From Beaufortia kweichowensis (lineage: Eukaryota > Chordata > Actinopteri > Cypriniformes > Gastromyzontidae): a stretch of DNA of 64,000 nt. The translations under genes were made by a program, and so were the position numbers. Shown here one piece after another: positions 24,701 to 36,840 of the stretch (position 1 is the first letter of the stretch; the number at the start of each line of letters is the position of its first letter). The stretch covers positions 2,333,988 to 2,397,987 of the forward strand of contig CM032794.1 in NCBI GenBank assembly GCA_019155185.1. Reading direction: 5' to 3'. The notes under the pieces were generated by a model. The model did no database searches and was not told the DNA's origin. It saw only the letters and a list, made by a program, of their open reading frames with translations.

Positions 24701-24903
24701 AGTGACAGTTCACCCAAAATTAAAATTCCTGTTTTTCAAAATTCTTTCTTCTGCAGAACACAAAACAAGATATTTTGTCTCAGTGGTTTTGTGTTCATAC
24801 AATGGCGGTCAATGAGAGTTAATGTTGTTTGTTTACCAACAGAAGAAAAAGATGATATGAAGGTGAGTAAATGATAATTTTGTGGGGTGAAATATTCCTT
24901 TAA
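24701..24903. mobile_element. AGTTCACCC-family palindromic MITE
   Basis: The left end AGTGACAGTTCACCCAAAAT and the right end GTGGGGTGAAATATTCCTTT are inverted versions of one terminus. The interior carries TTCTTCTGCAGAACACAAAA near the left and GAAGGTGAGTAAATGATAAT near the right, the order typical of this very common cyprinid fold-back element. It is about 200 bp with no coding capacity. AGGTGAGTAAATG resembles a splice donor but belongs to the repeat consensus. Confidence 0.75.
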
Positions 24904-25191
24904 TACTCATTCTCCACAATATGGTAAGGTATGAAAATAGTATTTAATTTGGTGTTAATATGCAGAGACAATTACAAGTTGTTGGTTGGCTGACCTCCCT
25001 AAAAAGTGCAAACACTGCGGCGCTGTCAAAACATGATGTTTCTTTGAACTGTCCAACATCTGCCTCTACCAATGGTGTGAGTTTGGGGGCGGGACTTGAA
25101 AGCTGATTACCAGGGATCTGATTGGTTTCTTCAAACAATGGTAGACACTGTAAAAAAAATAGGTAACATAAAATTAACAACATAAAATAAC
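24904..25191. other. Unique sequence
   Basis: No gene or repeat recognised. Confidence 0.4.
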
Positions 25192-25375
25192 AGAGACACA
25201 AAACATCAAATGGTCTTCATGAATGATCAAACAAAAGACAAATAAACAGCGACCCTCAGTATATTGTGCCTCATAGTATAAATGGAAGTGACTCTGATTT
25301 ATGTTTTAAAATTAAAGAGACACAAACATCAAACGTTCTTCATGGTTGATGAAAGAAAAGAGCAAATAAACACAA
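25192..25375. repeat. Direct duplication of about 60 bp, period 124
   Basis: Copy one at 25,192-25,250 reads AGAGACACAAAACATCAAAT ... CAAATAAACAGC. Copy two at 25,316-25,373 reads AGAGACACAAACATCAAACG ... CAAATAAACAC. They line up over nearly their whole length with one gap and scattered substitutions (roughly 85 percent identical by eye). The 65 bases between them are unrelated. This may be an old local duplication or two insertions of a small repeat. Confidence 0.75.
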
Positions 25376-26678
25376 AATGAAGAACAGTCATCATAATCAT
25401 TGTAGAACATGCATTATTGTTTTTAATATATTTTTTAATATTCCCACACACCTCTAAAGCATAATGAAATATTTACCCGAGTTCTTCAAACATTATGACT
25501 TCAGTTGCCATCTTTTAATGTGTGTGCTGTCAGAGACAATTGAAGAAAAGCGAATGTAAGTGCTGACAAAAACAACCCTGCACCTTCCCTATAGACCGTA
25601 AAAACCTGAGGTGAAAAATTGTCCATTTCTCCTAAAGACTTCACATGTTGAGACTAACTGAAAGCGTTACCTGTCACCTTGTCTCGGGTAAAAGGGGATT
25701 TAATTACTTATCAAGCAGCCATCAATGTCAACACGCTAAATCTTTTTCATAAATGTGCAAGTAACCATTTTTGACTTTGAAAATCCCAGGGGGTGGAAAA
25801 TCAATTTTAATCAAAATTCCTCGATCCCCCTTTCCATATGTATATTCTGGCACATTGCAGCAAACATCATCAAAGCTAATAAATATTGCTGTCTGTTTGA
25901 GAAATGAAAAATAATTAAAGCTGTTTTTACCTTGCTTACAGAAGCACATTTATAAGTGGTTCGGCTCATATACTGCTGTCAGGTGACCTAATGAGTTTGT
26001 CTTATAATTGTGTGCATTTGTGCGTATGTGTTCAATAATGATATTGATCGTCTACTACTGCTCGACCACAAATCCTGCATCGCCTCTTGATAAACACAAC
26101 TTTCATTTTTATACCAAAGCCCTGATAACCATTAAATGATATTCAAAGAAGTTATGGCCATGTTAAAAAGCTAATACCCTTGCAGGGTTTCTTCGTGTAT
26201 GTCTCAGAGCGTGCTTGCCTTAATTCAACTTGTATTGCATTTGCTTTTCCTAATCTGGTGGAAAGCGAAGAGAGACGCTTTCCAAGCGAGTTAAGGGATG
26301 TATATATTAATAGAGCGTAGAAATGTATTTATTTCAGTCTAAATGCTAAAGGGGCTGCTATCCTTTCAACTGCCATTACTGCACTTGGCAAGAAAATCCC
26401 AACATATTAGCCCGAATGACGGCTCCCCATGCAATATGAGCAGAAACTCATTTGCTCCCTATATTTGAAGACTAATCTATTTATCACACTCGGGGCGCAT
26501 GATGCTAACTTGACCCAACCGCTCGATCCCGCTGTTTGGTGGACGCTGATCATGGCGAATGAAGAGTTGTTCCAGGAAAGCTCTGTGGTTATTTTTACCC
26601 TCTTCTTCTCATGATGGAAAGTCAAGCATGTTTATACATGAAATGTCCTGAGAATATTTGCTCTGAAGGGTTCCGTCC
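25376..26678. other. Unique sequence with a GC-richer block
   Basis: No gene called. The block 26,170-26,640 is repeat-free and structured, including TTAGCCCGAATGACGGC and competing opposite-strand frames (26,407-26,625 and 26,429-26,614). It is a candidate conserved non-coding element, not an exon. Confidence 0.32.
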
Positions 26679-26697
26679 ATGAATCACAATGGGCTTC

Positions 26698-26890
26698 TTA
26701 GGGAGAAAGAAGAAAGAGAGAGAGGGAGAGAGAGACGTTGGACAAATCTGCTTACTTTGGAGCTTATTGAGCAGAATGAATCATGCACACAGATGAAACG
26801 TGACTGCAAAGCAAAAGGTCCCGAAGGGAGACAGAGAAAGAGAGAGAGACAGATGAAAAAGACAGATAAAAGAGAGAGAGAGAAGGCAAG
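26698..26890. repeat. Purine-rich tract with GA runs
   Basis: Several GAGAGA runs (26,713-26,735, 26,828-26,850 and 26,870-26,883) lie within a mostly purine strand. The 100-codon plus-strand frame rich in Arg, Glu and Lys comes from this composition. Confidence 0.7.
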
Positions 26891-29724
26891 ACCGAAAGGC
26901 CAGATGAAATTAGTTCCATCAGGTCGTTCTGATTGTTCTTTTTATTGGGTGGCCACCACCGGAGAACCGTCGGGTTACTGATGCTGAGAGCTCTCACAAT
27001 CGTTCAAGGTGTCAGTATCGACAGGATGATGTCCGAGTTTTCACATTTTCTTGTTGCTTTGTTTGCTCAACCCTTTTCAGAGCAGCTCTATTGTATTTGT
27101 GTGCTATAACAAAAACGTGTGTCTTTGCAAGTGTGTGCGTTTGTGATCAGTGAGCTCGAAGTAAATCATCTATTCAGATCTCATTGCAACGTCTGAAATA
27201 ATTAAGTGACAGCATGGATTGTGAGTCCAGGGTCATACAGTACGGCAAATACATCGGGCAACCCCGAGCTTTCACGAGCACACAAGTGTGAACGATGGGT
27301 TTATGTTTGTTTACATGTGCATTGGGCATGCTGCCTTTACATTCTGTTCTCAGATCAGTTGTTTTCCAAGCAATAAACTACAAGGCAGTGAACACATTCT
27401 GTTCAACTGCATTTCATGCTTCAAATATTTCTATCCAAAACAATGACCATCAGGAGGTTTATCCATTAGTCCATGTCAAATGTCAGTGCGCATGGCGAAC
27501 CTGTAAGATTTCAGTTTATTGTGGGAAGGTAAAGATTTTCTTAGATTTTCTGTACGTCTGCTCTTAAATAATGCAAAGCAATCATATGTTATTTATGACT
27601 ATTATGACTATACAATTTGTCTGTCCACCATAAAAAAAGAAAGAAGGAAAACTACAGTAATAGCATAAAAATGCCAATCAGTGATAAATCAATCATAATG
27701 TGCTGTTTCTTATGGCTTGCTGCTATAATAATTAACTCTAAAAAATATAAAAAACTAAAAATTTAGAAGCCTCAGGGTTCTATTCATTTCAAGCTAAAAT
27801 TATTTAAATATCACATATAAACTCATCAACTTTTGTCTCGTTATCGTCATCTCTGTTTAAAATGTAAAATTGCAGGTTACTTGACATTTCCTGCAAGATG
27901 GTTGACAGTTATCTTTTAGTTATCAGTTATCTGTTAACTTACAGATCATTATTATATGTTAAATATTATTATATAAATTTTTAGCAAGTTATGAATAAAA
28001 AAATCTACCTATCCGCACAATTGTACAATTATTTTAATATTTGAAAAAGTAACTATAAAGATAATTCAACTACTGTTCAATTGCCCTTGCACTTTTGCTT
28101 GTTTGTATATATTCGTAATTTACATGTTTCTTTTTTAATTTATTCTTATTCTTTTAATGGCATTTAGAGTAAACAGCAAAGAAAGAAATTTGTTGAAACA
28201 CTGCATGCGTAAAAATAAGCACAAAAGCATGATTTAAATAGCAGCAGATCAGTTTATCATGCTTTTCAATCAGCAAATCCCTGCACCACTGCTCTATCCA
28301 TGGCCGAAACTAAATCATCAACCATCAGGATCGCTGTTTGTGGTTAGATGTATACGCTCAGCAGTATTATGCTTGCCAGGCATGAGTCCATCAGAATTCA
28401 ATACAGGGCAGTACTGTAGACTCTATCTTCAACAATGCACCTGTTACGAGCTGGAAATGTGACCTTGTTACCTGCTCGAGGGAGTTTGAAATCCTTGGAT
28501 ACTTGATAGAAACCTGCTGACATAAGCCACAATTATTAAAGCTTCGTTTGATAAGACGTTCAAGGGAACGACATGCGTTACTTTGGTCCTTTGATACGTG
28601 CAATCGGTAAGCTACAGCATTTCATGCTCTTTTTGCATGTTCGCCTTTTGTTACTTGGCAAGCCAACCAAACTGCTGTCTAACACTAAATGTTCCCGGTT
28701 AACAGATGAATGTGTTGCGGTGAGATATTAAAGCAGTGAGCAACCTTGACTAGTAAGATGAAACCACTGTAATGAATAGCTTTAAATACTCTACTAGAAA
28801 AGAAAAACAATAACTCTTCATTATGGGTTGGTTGGAACAGTCGTTGTCCCCAAAACAACACGCATGCTGTCATTATTCATTAGTGTACATACAGTACCCA
28901 TTTTATTATTAATGTAACAGGTACCGTTTTATATTTTGAAAGCTTTGTTTAACACATTTTAGAGCAAAAACCAAGAACTAAGCACTACTGCAGGGTTGCC
29001 AGGTATTCATAACTAAACCAGTACAATGACCGATCAAAACTAGTCTAACAACCCCTTCCCAAATACCAAAACTCAAAACATGCCATTCTTATACCTGAAA
29101 TACATATTTTTTGACAAAATTATATAGTCAAATAATTATTATTATCTTGAAAATCACTGTATAATAAACAGTAGTAATTCCATTTTCCCTGGCTGATAGA
29201 GATGCATCATCATCATCATCATGAATAACTTCATTGATGAACAAATACTTATGCTTCTGACATGCAGAATAAAAAATAACCTGCGGTAACAGTATAAAAG
29301 TAGCCCAATACCGTGGAATAACTGTGGACATGGCAACACTGCACTGTTTTACTAAACCAATTTTTGCTTCAGGTTTTAATATTTTTCCTTGTATTTATCA
29401 GCAATTCTTTCAATTGTTCAATTATTAAATATGCATCAACTTCTGAAGTCTGCCTTATAAATCACAGATGTTTAGAATAGATGAATATTTGTAATAGCAG
29501 CAGATGTAGATAATCTGTTCAAACCACAGTGATCTAAAAAAAAAGTTACTTTTTTTATAAATCCCAAAAAATTTGATTTATTGATTGACAGTTAATTAAT
29601 TACATTAGTCTAATTCACATCTGTGCATGCAGCATGTGCTTTCTAAATTTGATGAATATATACCAGCCTGATGAGTTGATGTCTGCTTCTGTATGCTGTC
29701 CTAAATCAAAAAAGCTCTATGATA
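26891..29724. other. Unique AT-rich sequence
   Basis: No gene, RNA gene or mobile element recognised. A short (CAT)n run sits at 29,205-29,224. At 27,860-27,930 the text AAATTGCAGGTTACTTGACA and TTTCCTGCAAG resembles 53,410-53,490, suggesting remnants of one more dispersed repeat. Confidence 0.42.
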
Positions 29725-29729
29725 ATGTA

Positions 29730-29778
29730 GTGTATTGCTTTGGATTAAAGTGTCTACTAAATAAATGTAAATGTAAAT
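29730..29778 (+). repeat. SINE tail, plus orientation
   Basis: TATTGCTTTGGATTAAAGTG, then TCTACTAAATAAATGTAAATGTAAAT, is the core and tail of the SINE in the plus direction (consensus by comparison with the other copies: GCTTTGGATAAAAGCGTCAG). The upstream body is not recognisable. Confidence 0.65.
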
Positions 29779-32700
29779 CCTAAACCCTAAACCCGAGCAA
29801 TGATAATAATAATATTATTCCTGTTCTTTCATTGCATCATTGTGTGTGTTAAAAATGATGATTGACATTAAGCCTGCAACTTTTCTCCAGCTTATTGAGA
29901 CACACAATAATCATCCCTACACTAAAACAGGTCAGTAAATAGTAAACAATGATGAACAAAAGTTTTTACTAGCTGTGGATTCACTTCTTGAACACATAAA
30001 AAACAAGGACAATGCAGTGAATGCAAATAACAAACAACACCAAAACAAGCCGCAAAATTGCACCACAAAACACAACAGAACCCAGTTTCATTTACTGATC
30101 TAAGAGATCTACAAACATTGAACAACAAACTTATTTGTATCATGTCAATACAAACATTTTCTGACAGAAATTGGTCTCAGCAAAAGCATCATGCCCATTC
30201 TAAGATCCCTCATTTGTTCACGCCACTTTAAATAAAACTTCCAAAAAAGTCTTCTGCACATCATGCAATTTATCATTTAAAGTGCAGAAGGTTCGATGCG
30301 GTTTTGTTTACCAACTTTTACGTTTACGATGTATTTTCTTGTCCAAGAACTGTATCAAACATCACATGCTATTATACTGCATCATTAAAAAAAGGTTAAA
30401 GACTTAAGCTTTGATATTGAATCATTGTTTCATGAAATAAATGCTTTAGCAACAGTAATGCAATCATTTGTGTCCTCATGTACTCACCCGCATGTCACTT
30501 GAAACCATTGGAAAACATACGTATTAAAATGTCAAATGTGCTCTTTCCATAAAGCAAAAATGCTTAGCGAGCACTTTATGTAAAATATATTTCAGGTTAG
30601 AATTTGAATTCCATTGCACACTAAATAAATACCGTAAGAAAGCCACTGGTTCTCCTTCCTAAAAAAGTGCACACCACTGGATGCCACTTCATGGGTATTA
30701 ACCTGCATTTTATGTAGTACAGTAATGTGTCTCTCATGCATTACATTACAGCTCATACAAGTAAGACAGAGAAAAAGAGAGTAAAAAACAGAGACTGAAC
30801 GGGAGTTGTGTGGAATACAGTTAGGATGAAGTAATACATCAAGTAAATAAAAGCTGAAAATGAAATGTTTTGAGTTGGAGTCGGATATGAATAATGCAGA
30901 GGCTTTTGTAGAAAGAGTAAAGTAGTATGAGCTAAAAGCTTGTTGTTCAAACGTCTGCATCCTAACAAAAAACACACAAGGATTGCAGGTCATCAGACAC
31001 ACCAATAACCAAATGTGCCAAACAACAGCCTGCTTTAAATCTTTCTTTTCAATTATTATTAAATCTTTATCTTTATTTATAAAGAATTATTAAAGTGTTT
31101 GATCCTTCACAGTGACTTCTAGTTGACATCAAATGCCAAATCTTAAATGTCCTTATATTAAATTTGCCTACAATGTTTTGTGAGTCACAATAACATTCAA
31201 TGATGAATCTGCATTCACTGTATTGTTAACAAAATGCCATTTTCATGCAAAATCAGCTGAAGGGCCGTTCATCCTCTCGCACGTCGTCTGACTCTGGCAG
31301 ACAGTGAAGGGCAGGAGGAGTGAAAATGAAATGCAGTCACTCCTCTGTAATATGGAGCAAATTGTAAGAAAGCGGCGAGAAAAACAGCTCCAAATTACCC
31401 TGACCGATAGAGATACATCATCATTACACCGTTCCAAAAATCACGAGGTCACACATCATGCTATGATGAACAGCAGAGACGCAATCCTGAATGAAAAACC
31501 TGAAAACTGTTCACTTCTTGAATGCAGTAGATTCCACTCTCAAGGTTTTCCAGCTCCTTTAAGTAGCAATTGCTAAAAAATAAACACACATTTTATATTG
31601 AACTGTCACATGGAGACTTTTTTAGAAGTTGCTCATTTTTTAACGGTATGAATAATATATAAACATCACCCCGGGCGGAGAAAAGATGAGCTATAGGCGT
31701 ACAAGTGGAGCATTTCTACCTTCATTCATCTTCATCTCATCTTCTGCAACCAACGTACATGAGAGAAAACATACTGTAGATGCTTATGATGAGAAGCTGG
31801 TGGACGGGATGGATGACCTCATAAACATTCACTGTGTTTAATGACTTACTGAGTCCTGTTTAACCCATGCTGTGCTACGGGTCAGTAGACAATATGGCTG
31901 ATATAAAGTCCAGATGCTTTGTGTTGTACCATCATCTCCACAGGCTTAAAGCCTGCTGGGGCCATTTAACTCTCCACAGGGCAGAAAACCAACCTGAAGG
32001 TCGAACACATAACATAGTGGGAAGGATATGCCAGATGTAAGTAATGCCAAACATGAAGCCATATGCATCTACAAGAAATGTTCTACTGAGAAACTTCATG
32101 AAGTTCTTTACAAAGTTAAGAAATTATGTTTTTTTTATGATGTTCTGAAAGTCGCTGATCTAAAGTAGATCTTAAGTTTGATTAAAAAGTCACTGAGATT
32201 ACAAAAAAATAGCATACCATAAGAACTCAATATTTTTTACTGGTTGGTTGCATCTGCGTTTTCCAAAATCATCACGTGTGGCAACAATTTTTTGTGGTAT
32301 CATCAAGTTTTTATTTGCCAAAGACAATTTTTACTTACATTCACCGAGAGCAGGATTCTTGAACTGGTTAAAGGTATAAAAATGTGACGTATCAGTAAAA
32401 TATAAGAAGCATATATAATTAATATATCTATGTGAGGTGACCTACATAATAAAAACATATATAAAACATAAATATAAATATATAAGTTTCCAAAGCAGTG
32501 GTACTGCAACAAAAATATTAAATAATCAAACCAAATGGAAGAGCAAAAACAAATCTAACACAACAGTTTACTGTCTTGATGAATACCTAATCACGCATAT
32601 CCTTAAAATTGCAGCAACAGAGAAAATCATAATTAGTTTGTTACCCTGAGGGGGTTTCTTCTGTCTGTGAAGCCACGACGCTCGTGGTCTCAAACCATAA

Positions 32701-34020
32701 AATTAACAGGCCAAAACAACAACAAAATTTTTTATAAAGGTACTGTCGTACTCATTTTGGCACGTCTCTTCAATCTAAGCGTGCCAATTTTCAAAAATAG
32801 AACATAATTAACATTTGTATTAACATTTCTTTCCATTGCTTGTTTCTGCATTGATTTTCTTCAAGCTGAACACTTACACAAGCGCTAAAAATGGCCGTGA
32901 TCTGACAACCCATTAACGCTTACACCCAGATTGGGTGGCGGGGTCTGTTTTGTTTTGATTAGAGGTTTGTCCATACCGAATGACATGCCGTCTGAGATAA
33001 AAAGCAATGAAGTCGCTTTGTCCACGAGCTCGCCTTAACTTTTCAATAGGGTCCTTATGACTTCACCTCACATTCTCCCAAAGCCCAGTCCTATACATCA
33101 TCAACCGACCTCACAGTCTACACAGTAATAACTGCAATCTCCAGAGCAAACAAGCAGTCACGGTGCATGAAGTGGCATCTTTTTTTAATCACTCCAGTAC
33201 GTCAAACAACACACACTGCGGTGGGGAGAAAGAAGCGACGGCCGAATGCTTCTTCTGAATGATGAGTGATGTTTGCGGGATGAGAATAAATCATACTAAA
33301 TCACTGAAACTACTAAAAATAAGACGAACAAAGCAGGACAGCAGATACCAGGCTGAGAAAATTCAACCCGTTCCGATTCTCTTCCCTTCTGTAACTTTCA
33401 ATTATCAAACACGCCCTTTTAAAAATGACTTATTTTATCCCTACAGAAGGAGCAATTGTCCTCTGTGCTGTATTTTACATTATCCAAAGGGCTACATTGA
33501 GCACACGACTTTCATTAAGCTCTACAGCTCAGTGGCTTCTTCAGAAAATCATAAAGATGGTTCGAGAATGTCGTCGGGTCAGATGATGGATGCTGGGATG
33601 GAATATCAGTTCATGTGCACAATGGACACAATTAATCTTGACTGCCATTATTGCTTATCAGAGGATTATTTGAGGACTGTGACTCAAAAAGAGAAAATCT
33701 AAAGGGAAGGAAAACAAAATGTAGACCTTTGAGAGTAAAGGAGACACTATCTGGATGAAAACAGAAAATATTTCCTAAAGTGTAGCAGTTGATGATAGGC
33801 TGAATGTACATTGACAGCATCCAGTCAATATTTCAGCTGACAACAAATTGAGGTGGAGTGTGAGAGACTCATGCTGACAGGGGAACTAATAGGCCTTTCT
33901 TGTCTTATTTTAGCTCTTCTGTGTTCTTCAGTTATGGGGAAGAGCTCGAGGACTCGTTCCCGCAGCACCAAACGTTTGTGTCTATAGACACAGGCCAAAC
34001 AACCGAAGCCGAGTCCTAAA
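29779..34020. other. Unique non-coding sequence
   Basis: No gene called over about 4.2 kb. The longest frames (minus 30,592-31,005, 137 codons; plus 33,259-33,702, 147 codons) contain no recognised motif and no exon-like borders. A small hairpin (9-bp perfect stem CTTCTGCAC / GTGCAGAAG, 22-base loop) lies at 30,251-30,290. Repeat-free, GC-richer parts are 31,240-31,460, 31,660-32,000, 32,870-33,260 and 33,880-34,020. Confidence 0.42.
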
Positions 34021-34023
34021 AAA

Positions 34024-34110
34024 TTACTAAAGAGACGGTTCACCCAAAAACGATAACTCACGTTGCTTGAGTTTTATCTTCCTGTGAAACATACAAGGAG
34101 ATATAACATT
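34024..34110. repeat. Left-end fragment of AGTTCACCC-family MITE
   Basis: CTAAAGAGACGGTTCACCCA followed by AAAACGATAACTCACGTTG matches the left end of the copy at 51,232. The remainder is not recognisable. Confidence 0.55.
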
Positions 34111-35546
34111 AATTTAATTAGTATCTTCTTTCAGAAACCTCACAAGCAATTTGTAAAATAACACTAAAGAAATCTTATTATGGGTTTATTAAAGTAAAAG
34201 TACTACAAATACCATGATTACAACTATGTGTCCTGTAGTGAGATGAATTTGTGGTGACTTTTACTACAAACACCACCATTCGGTTACAATGGTTTTCAAT
34301 ACAACAAAATTGAATGGGAACAAATGCTGTAAAATTTCAAAAAAGGACAACCAATAACCAAAAGTAACTCAGTTAAAAAAAAACATACCCTTAATGAATT
34401 CTTAATAAAGAATAATATTTCTTTCTGTCACAAAGCATTAATTAAATCTCAACATTGTTATTAGCTAATGTTATTATATTTATTAAGATAAATGTATTGT
34501 AAACCAACATTATAAACAATAAAAATATATTAATTTATAAATATACATTGCATTTATGCATTAATAGATATATAAATAATAGCTAAAAAATAGTTAAAAA
34601 GTTAAAAAAGGTTATTTTTTACTACCAGGTCATGTTAATGCATTAATGCATGTGCATTGTAGCATGTGACATATACTTTATTTCTTAATAATAAATTATA
34701 TAATTATATAAATATATTATATTAATGTTAATTAAATATTATTTTTAAATAATTGTTTTTAAGTAAGAAAGCTAATGTACAAATTATGATATATTTGCAA
34801 TAATACCTACGTATATTTTATTCTATGTATATGATTGTATATTATATTCTGTGTATATTATATTTTTCTGATTTCTATTGTATCTTCTTTATATACTTTT
34901 TTAATAAATCTCTACTGTTAAAAAATATTTCTGTAATGCTGCTTTGCAACAATAAAAAACTGTGAAAAGTGCTACTGAAATAAATTAAATATAAAATTCA
35001 CTTGGAGCTTGTAGTCCATCCACAACAAATAACTGGTGTCTGGTGTCAAGCAGAGTTAATCTCCGGCCTACAACTCATCTCATGCCAAACCAGATCCTCT
35101 TCTAAACTCATGTCATCTATACCCCCCCACAGATACAACAGCTAATGTGTGTGTACTGTAGATACAACAAGCAGACAGGACTCTGAAATGTCAACATTGG
35201 TCTTTCTCCGCTTATTGCCATATGGATGCAGTCAGCCGTCAAAAGCTTTTACACCGATGCCTCGGAGTTCAAATGCTAATACCGTCCCACATAGACATTC
35301 AGGTCCGGTTTGTTTCCGTCTCACTCGGCTAGATTAACAGTAGTGCATCACAGCGAGCGGTCAGCGTTCAGGAAGCACACGGCAGGGGGTGGCCGTGACT
35401 CAACATCAACAGATTGGTGTGGTCTGAACTGAAATGAAGAGAAACAGCTACAGAATGGCTGATCAGACAAAATTCTCAAAAAGTTTCTACTGATCTATTA
35501 TACTTTAGTCACACAGCACTCACATACTGTACTACTACATAGTTTA
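34111..35546. other. Very AT-rich unique sequence, possible repeat remnants
   Basis: 34,430-34,770 is almost only A and T, with AGCTAATGTTATTATATTTA and similar text that may be a decayed CACTTTACAATAAGG-family element. 34,195-34,320 (ACTACAAATACCATGATTAC) resembles the ACCATGG-type repeat at 46,385. No gene is visible; 35,040-35,410 is GC-richer unique DNA. Confidence 0.4.
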
Positions 35547-35858
35547 ACCTGATAACTGTCACAGCAGAAATTCAGTATACACAAGAAAATGCAATCTGAA
35601 CTAAAAAAAAATTATTTAGATGAGATATTTAGATAAGTCTTTTAAAATGTTTTATTCATGTTTAGGTATTTCTATAAATTACAGTAACATTATGTTACTT
35701 GCTTATTGTTATGAATATTTGCCAAATATTTCATCTCGAGTCTTAGACCTTTCCATCAATTAAAAGTTTGTAATGATTAGATTAAAATTCAACTATGAAT
35801 TATTAAAGTGAATAGGAAAATAGCAGCATTTCTCCTGAGAAAGGGTGACAGTTAATTT
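35547..35858 (+). mobile_element. Unnamed MITE, copy A (inverted partner at 43,814)
   Basis: About 310 bases match, in reverse orientation, the segment 43,814-44,101. Shared landmarks in order are AACCTGATAACTGTCACAGC, AGAAATTCAGTATACA, AATTACAGTAACATTATG, CTTATTGTTATGAATATTTG, ATTTCATCTCGAGTCTTAGA, CCTTTCCATCAATTAAAAGT, AATGATTAGATTAAAATTCA and CTCCTGAGAAAGGGTGACAG. The ends are a short imperfect inverted repeat (TAACTGTCAC on the left, GTGACAGTTA on the right). There is no coding capacity. I cannot name the family. Confidence 0.75.
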
Positions 35859-36227
35859 AATTAAAAATGTATTTTTATAATTACTTTTATATAATTTATT
35901 TTTACAATTTTGCATTGTAGCAAAGCACCTTTATAGAAATACAGATTATGGTAACAGAAGTAGAAAGATGTAATTATGAAAAAATAAATAAAACAGTTGC
36001 AGTTTTCTCAATATGATGTACATTAATTAAACTTAATGGAAATTGTCTATTTAGTTTGTATTAAATTCACAGTGCTGGTAAGTGCTGTGTGTATCAGATT
36101 TGCACGTGATATATATTAGTAGTACAATTAGTTCAAAGTGACTGAATTGATGACAAATACATCACATCCAAACCTTTTCCTTTGACGGGCATCAGAAAAA
36201 TCTGTCATTTTATCAAAGGGCTCAGAC

Positions 36228-36425
36228 GCTCTCAGAAAAAATGGTACAAAAGCTGTCACTGGGACAAAAAGTACAACTTTGTACCTTAAAAGTGCAAATT
36301 AGGAGCTCAAAGGGAACATATTGGTACTTCAAAAATACATATCTGTACCCAAATGGTACATTTTCAGACCTTTTTAAAGGTTATTCTTCTAGTGACAGCT
36401 TCTGTACCTTTTTTCTGACAGTGAA
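36228..36425. mobile_element. GGTAC-rich MITE, complete copy
   Basis: Terminal inverted repeats of about 30 bases are visible: the left end CTCAGAAAAAATGGTACAAA then AGCTGTCACT, and the right end AGTGACAGCTTCTGTACC then TTTTTTCTGACAGTG. Between them lie short GTACC/GGTAC-containing units (TTTGTACCTTAAAAGTGCAA, CATATTGGTACTTCAAA, ATCTGTACCCAAATGGTACA). The 198-bp length and absence of an open frame indicate a non-autonomous DNA transposon. The copy at 12,713 shares the units and one end. Confidence 0.8.
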
Positions 36426-36689
36426 CTTGCATTTTGTTCTTATGAGATATTTAGTCAGTTTGCATGACAGTCTAAATTGTCAAATTACGGGCAAAATGGT
36501 TTGCTATGAACACAGCTGTTTCTGGTAATAAAGGTGTGTTTTACATGACCATTGAGGAATTTAACCAAAATATGTTACAGGCATAAAAACCATAAAGAAT
36601 TATACCATCTTGTGGAAAAAAGACATTGGATGTGTAAAACTTTGAACATCAGTACCACTTTGCAAAACTACATTTTAATAGTACAATCA
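36426..36689. other. Unique AT-rich spacer
   Basis: No feature recognised between the MITE and the SINE. Confidence 0.4.
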
Positions 36690-36838
36690 TGCATTTACAT
36701 ACTAGATGCATTTATCAAAAGCGACTTCCAGTGCATTAAAGTTATACATTTTTTACCAGTATCTGTGTTTCCTGAGATGCAAACCCATGAAATTTAAATG
36801 GCTAGTGCAATGGTGTACCAATTGAGCTACGGGAACTA
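36690..36838 (-). repeat. tRNA-derived SINE with readable A and B boxes
   Basis: On the minus strand the element starts near 36,838. The A-box is TAGCTCAATTGG (36,829-36,818) and the B-box GGTTTGCATCT (36,785-36,775), close to the tRNA consensus TRGCNNAGYNGG and GGTTCGANTCC and about 33 bases apart, as in tRNA genes. Then come AAACACAGATACTGG, AATGCACTGGAAGTCGC (the SINE core) and a tail ending ATGTAAATGC. This proves the tRNA origin of the family and fixes its orientation. It does not fold as a full tRNA, and the B-box has drifted (GCA for CGA), so it is probably no longer an active pol III promoter. Confidence 0.8.
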
Positions 36839-36840
36839 TA

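Noticed and set aside
24860..24872. Splice-donor-like AGGTGAGTAAATG
   Set aside because: Part of the AGTTCACCC-family repeat consensus; the same text is expected at every copy.
26679..26981. Basic 100-codon frame resembling a nuclear protein segment
   Set aside because: The Arg/Glu/Lys richness follows from a GA-rich purine strand.
29777..29794. CCTAAACCCTAAACCC, telomere-like repeat
   Set aside because: Only two CCCTAAA-like units, of plant type; vertebrate telomeres are CCCTAA. Coincidence next to a SINE tail.
30251..30290. Small hairpin with a 9-bp perfect stem, considered as a microRNA precursor
   Set aside because: Stem far too short for a precursor, and no known microRNA seed was recognised.
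30592..31005. 137-codon minus-strand frame with Cys and Phe richness
   Set aside because: Hydrophobic look comes from AT-rich DNA; no signal peptide plus domain pattern, and a second frame overlaps it.
33259..33702. 147-codon plus-strand frame
   Set aside because: No recognisable domain or exon border; composition is that of random translation.
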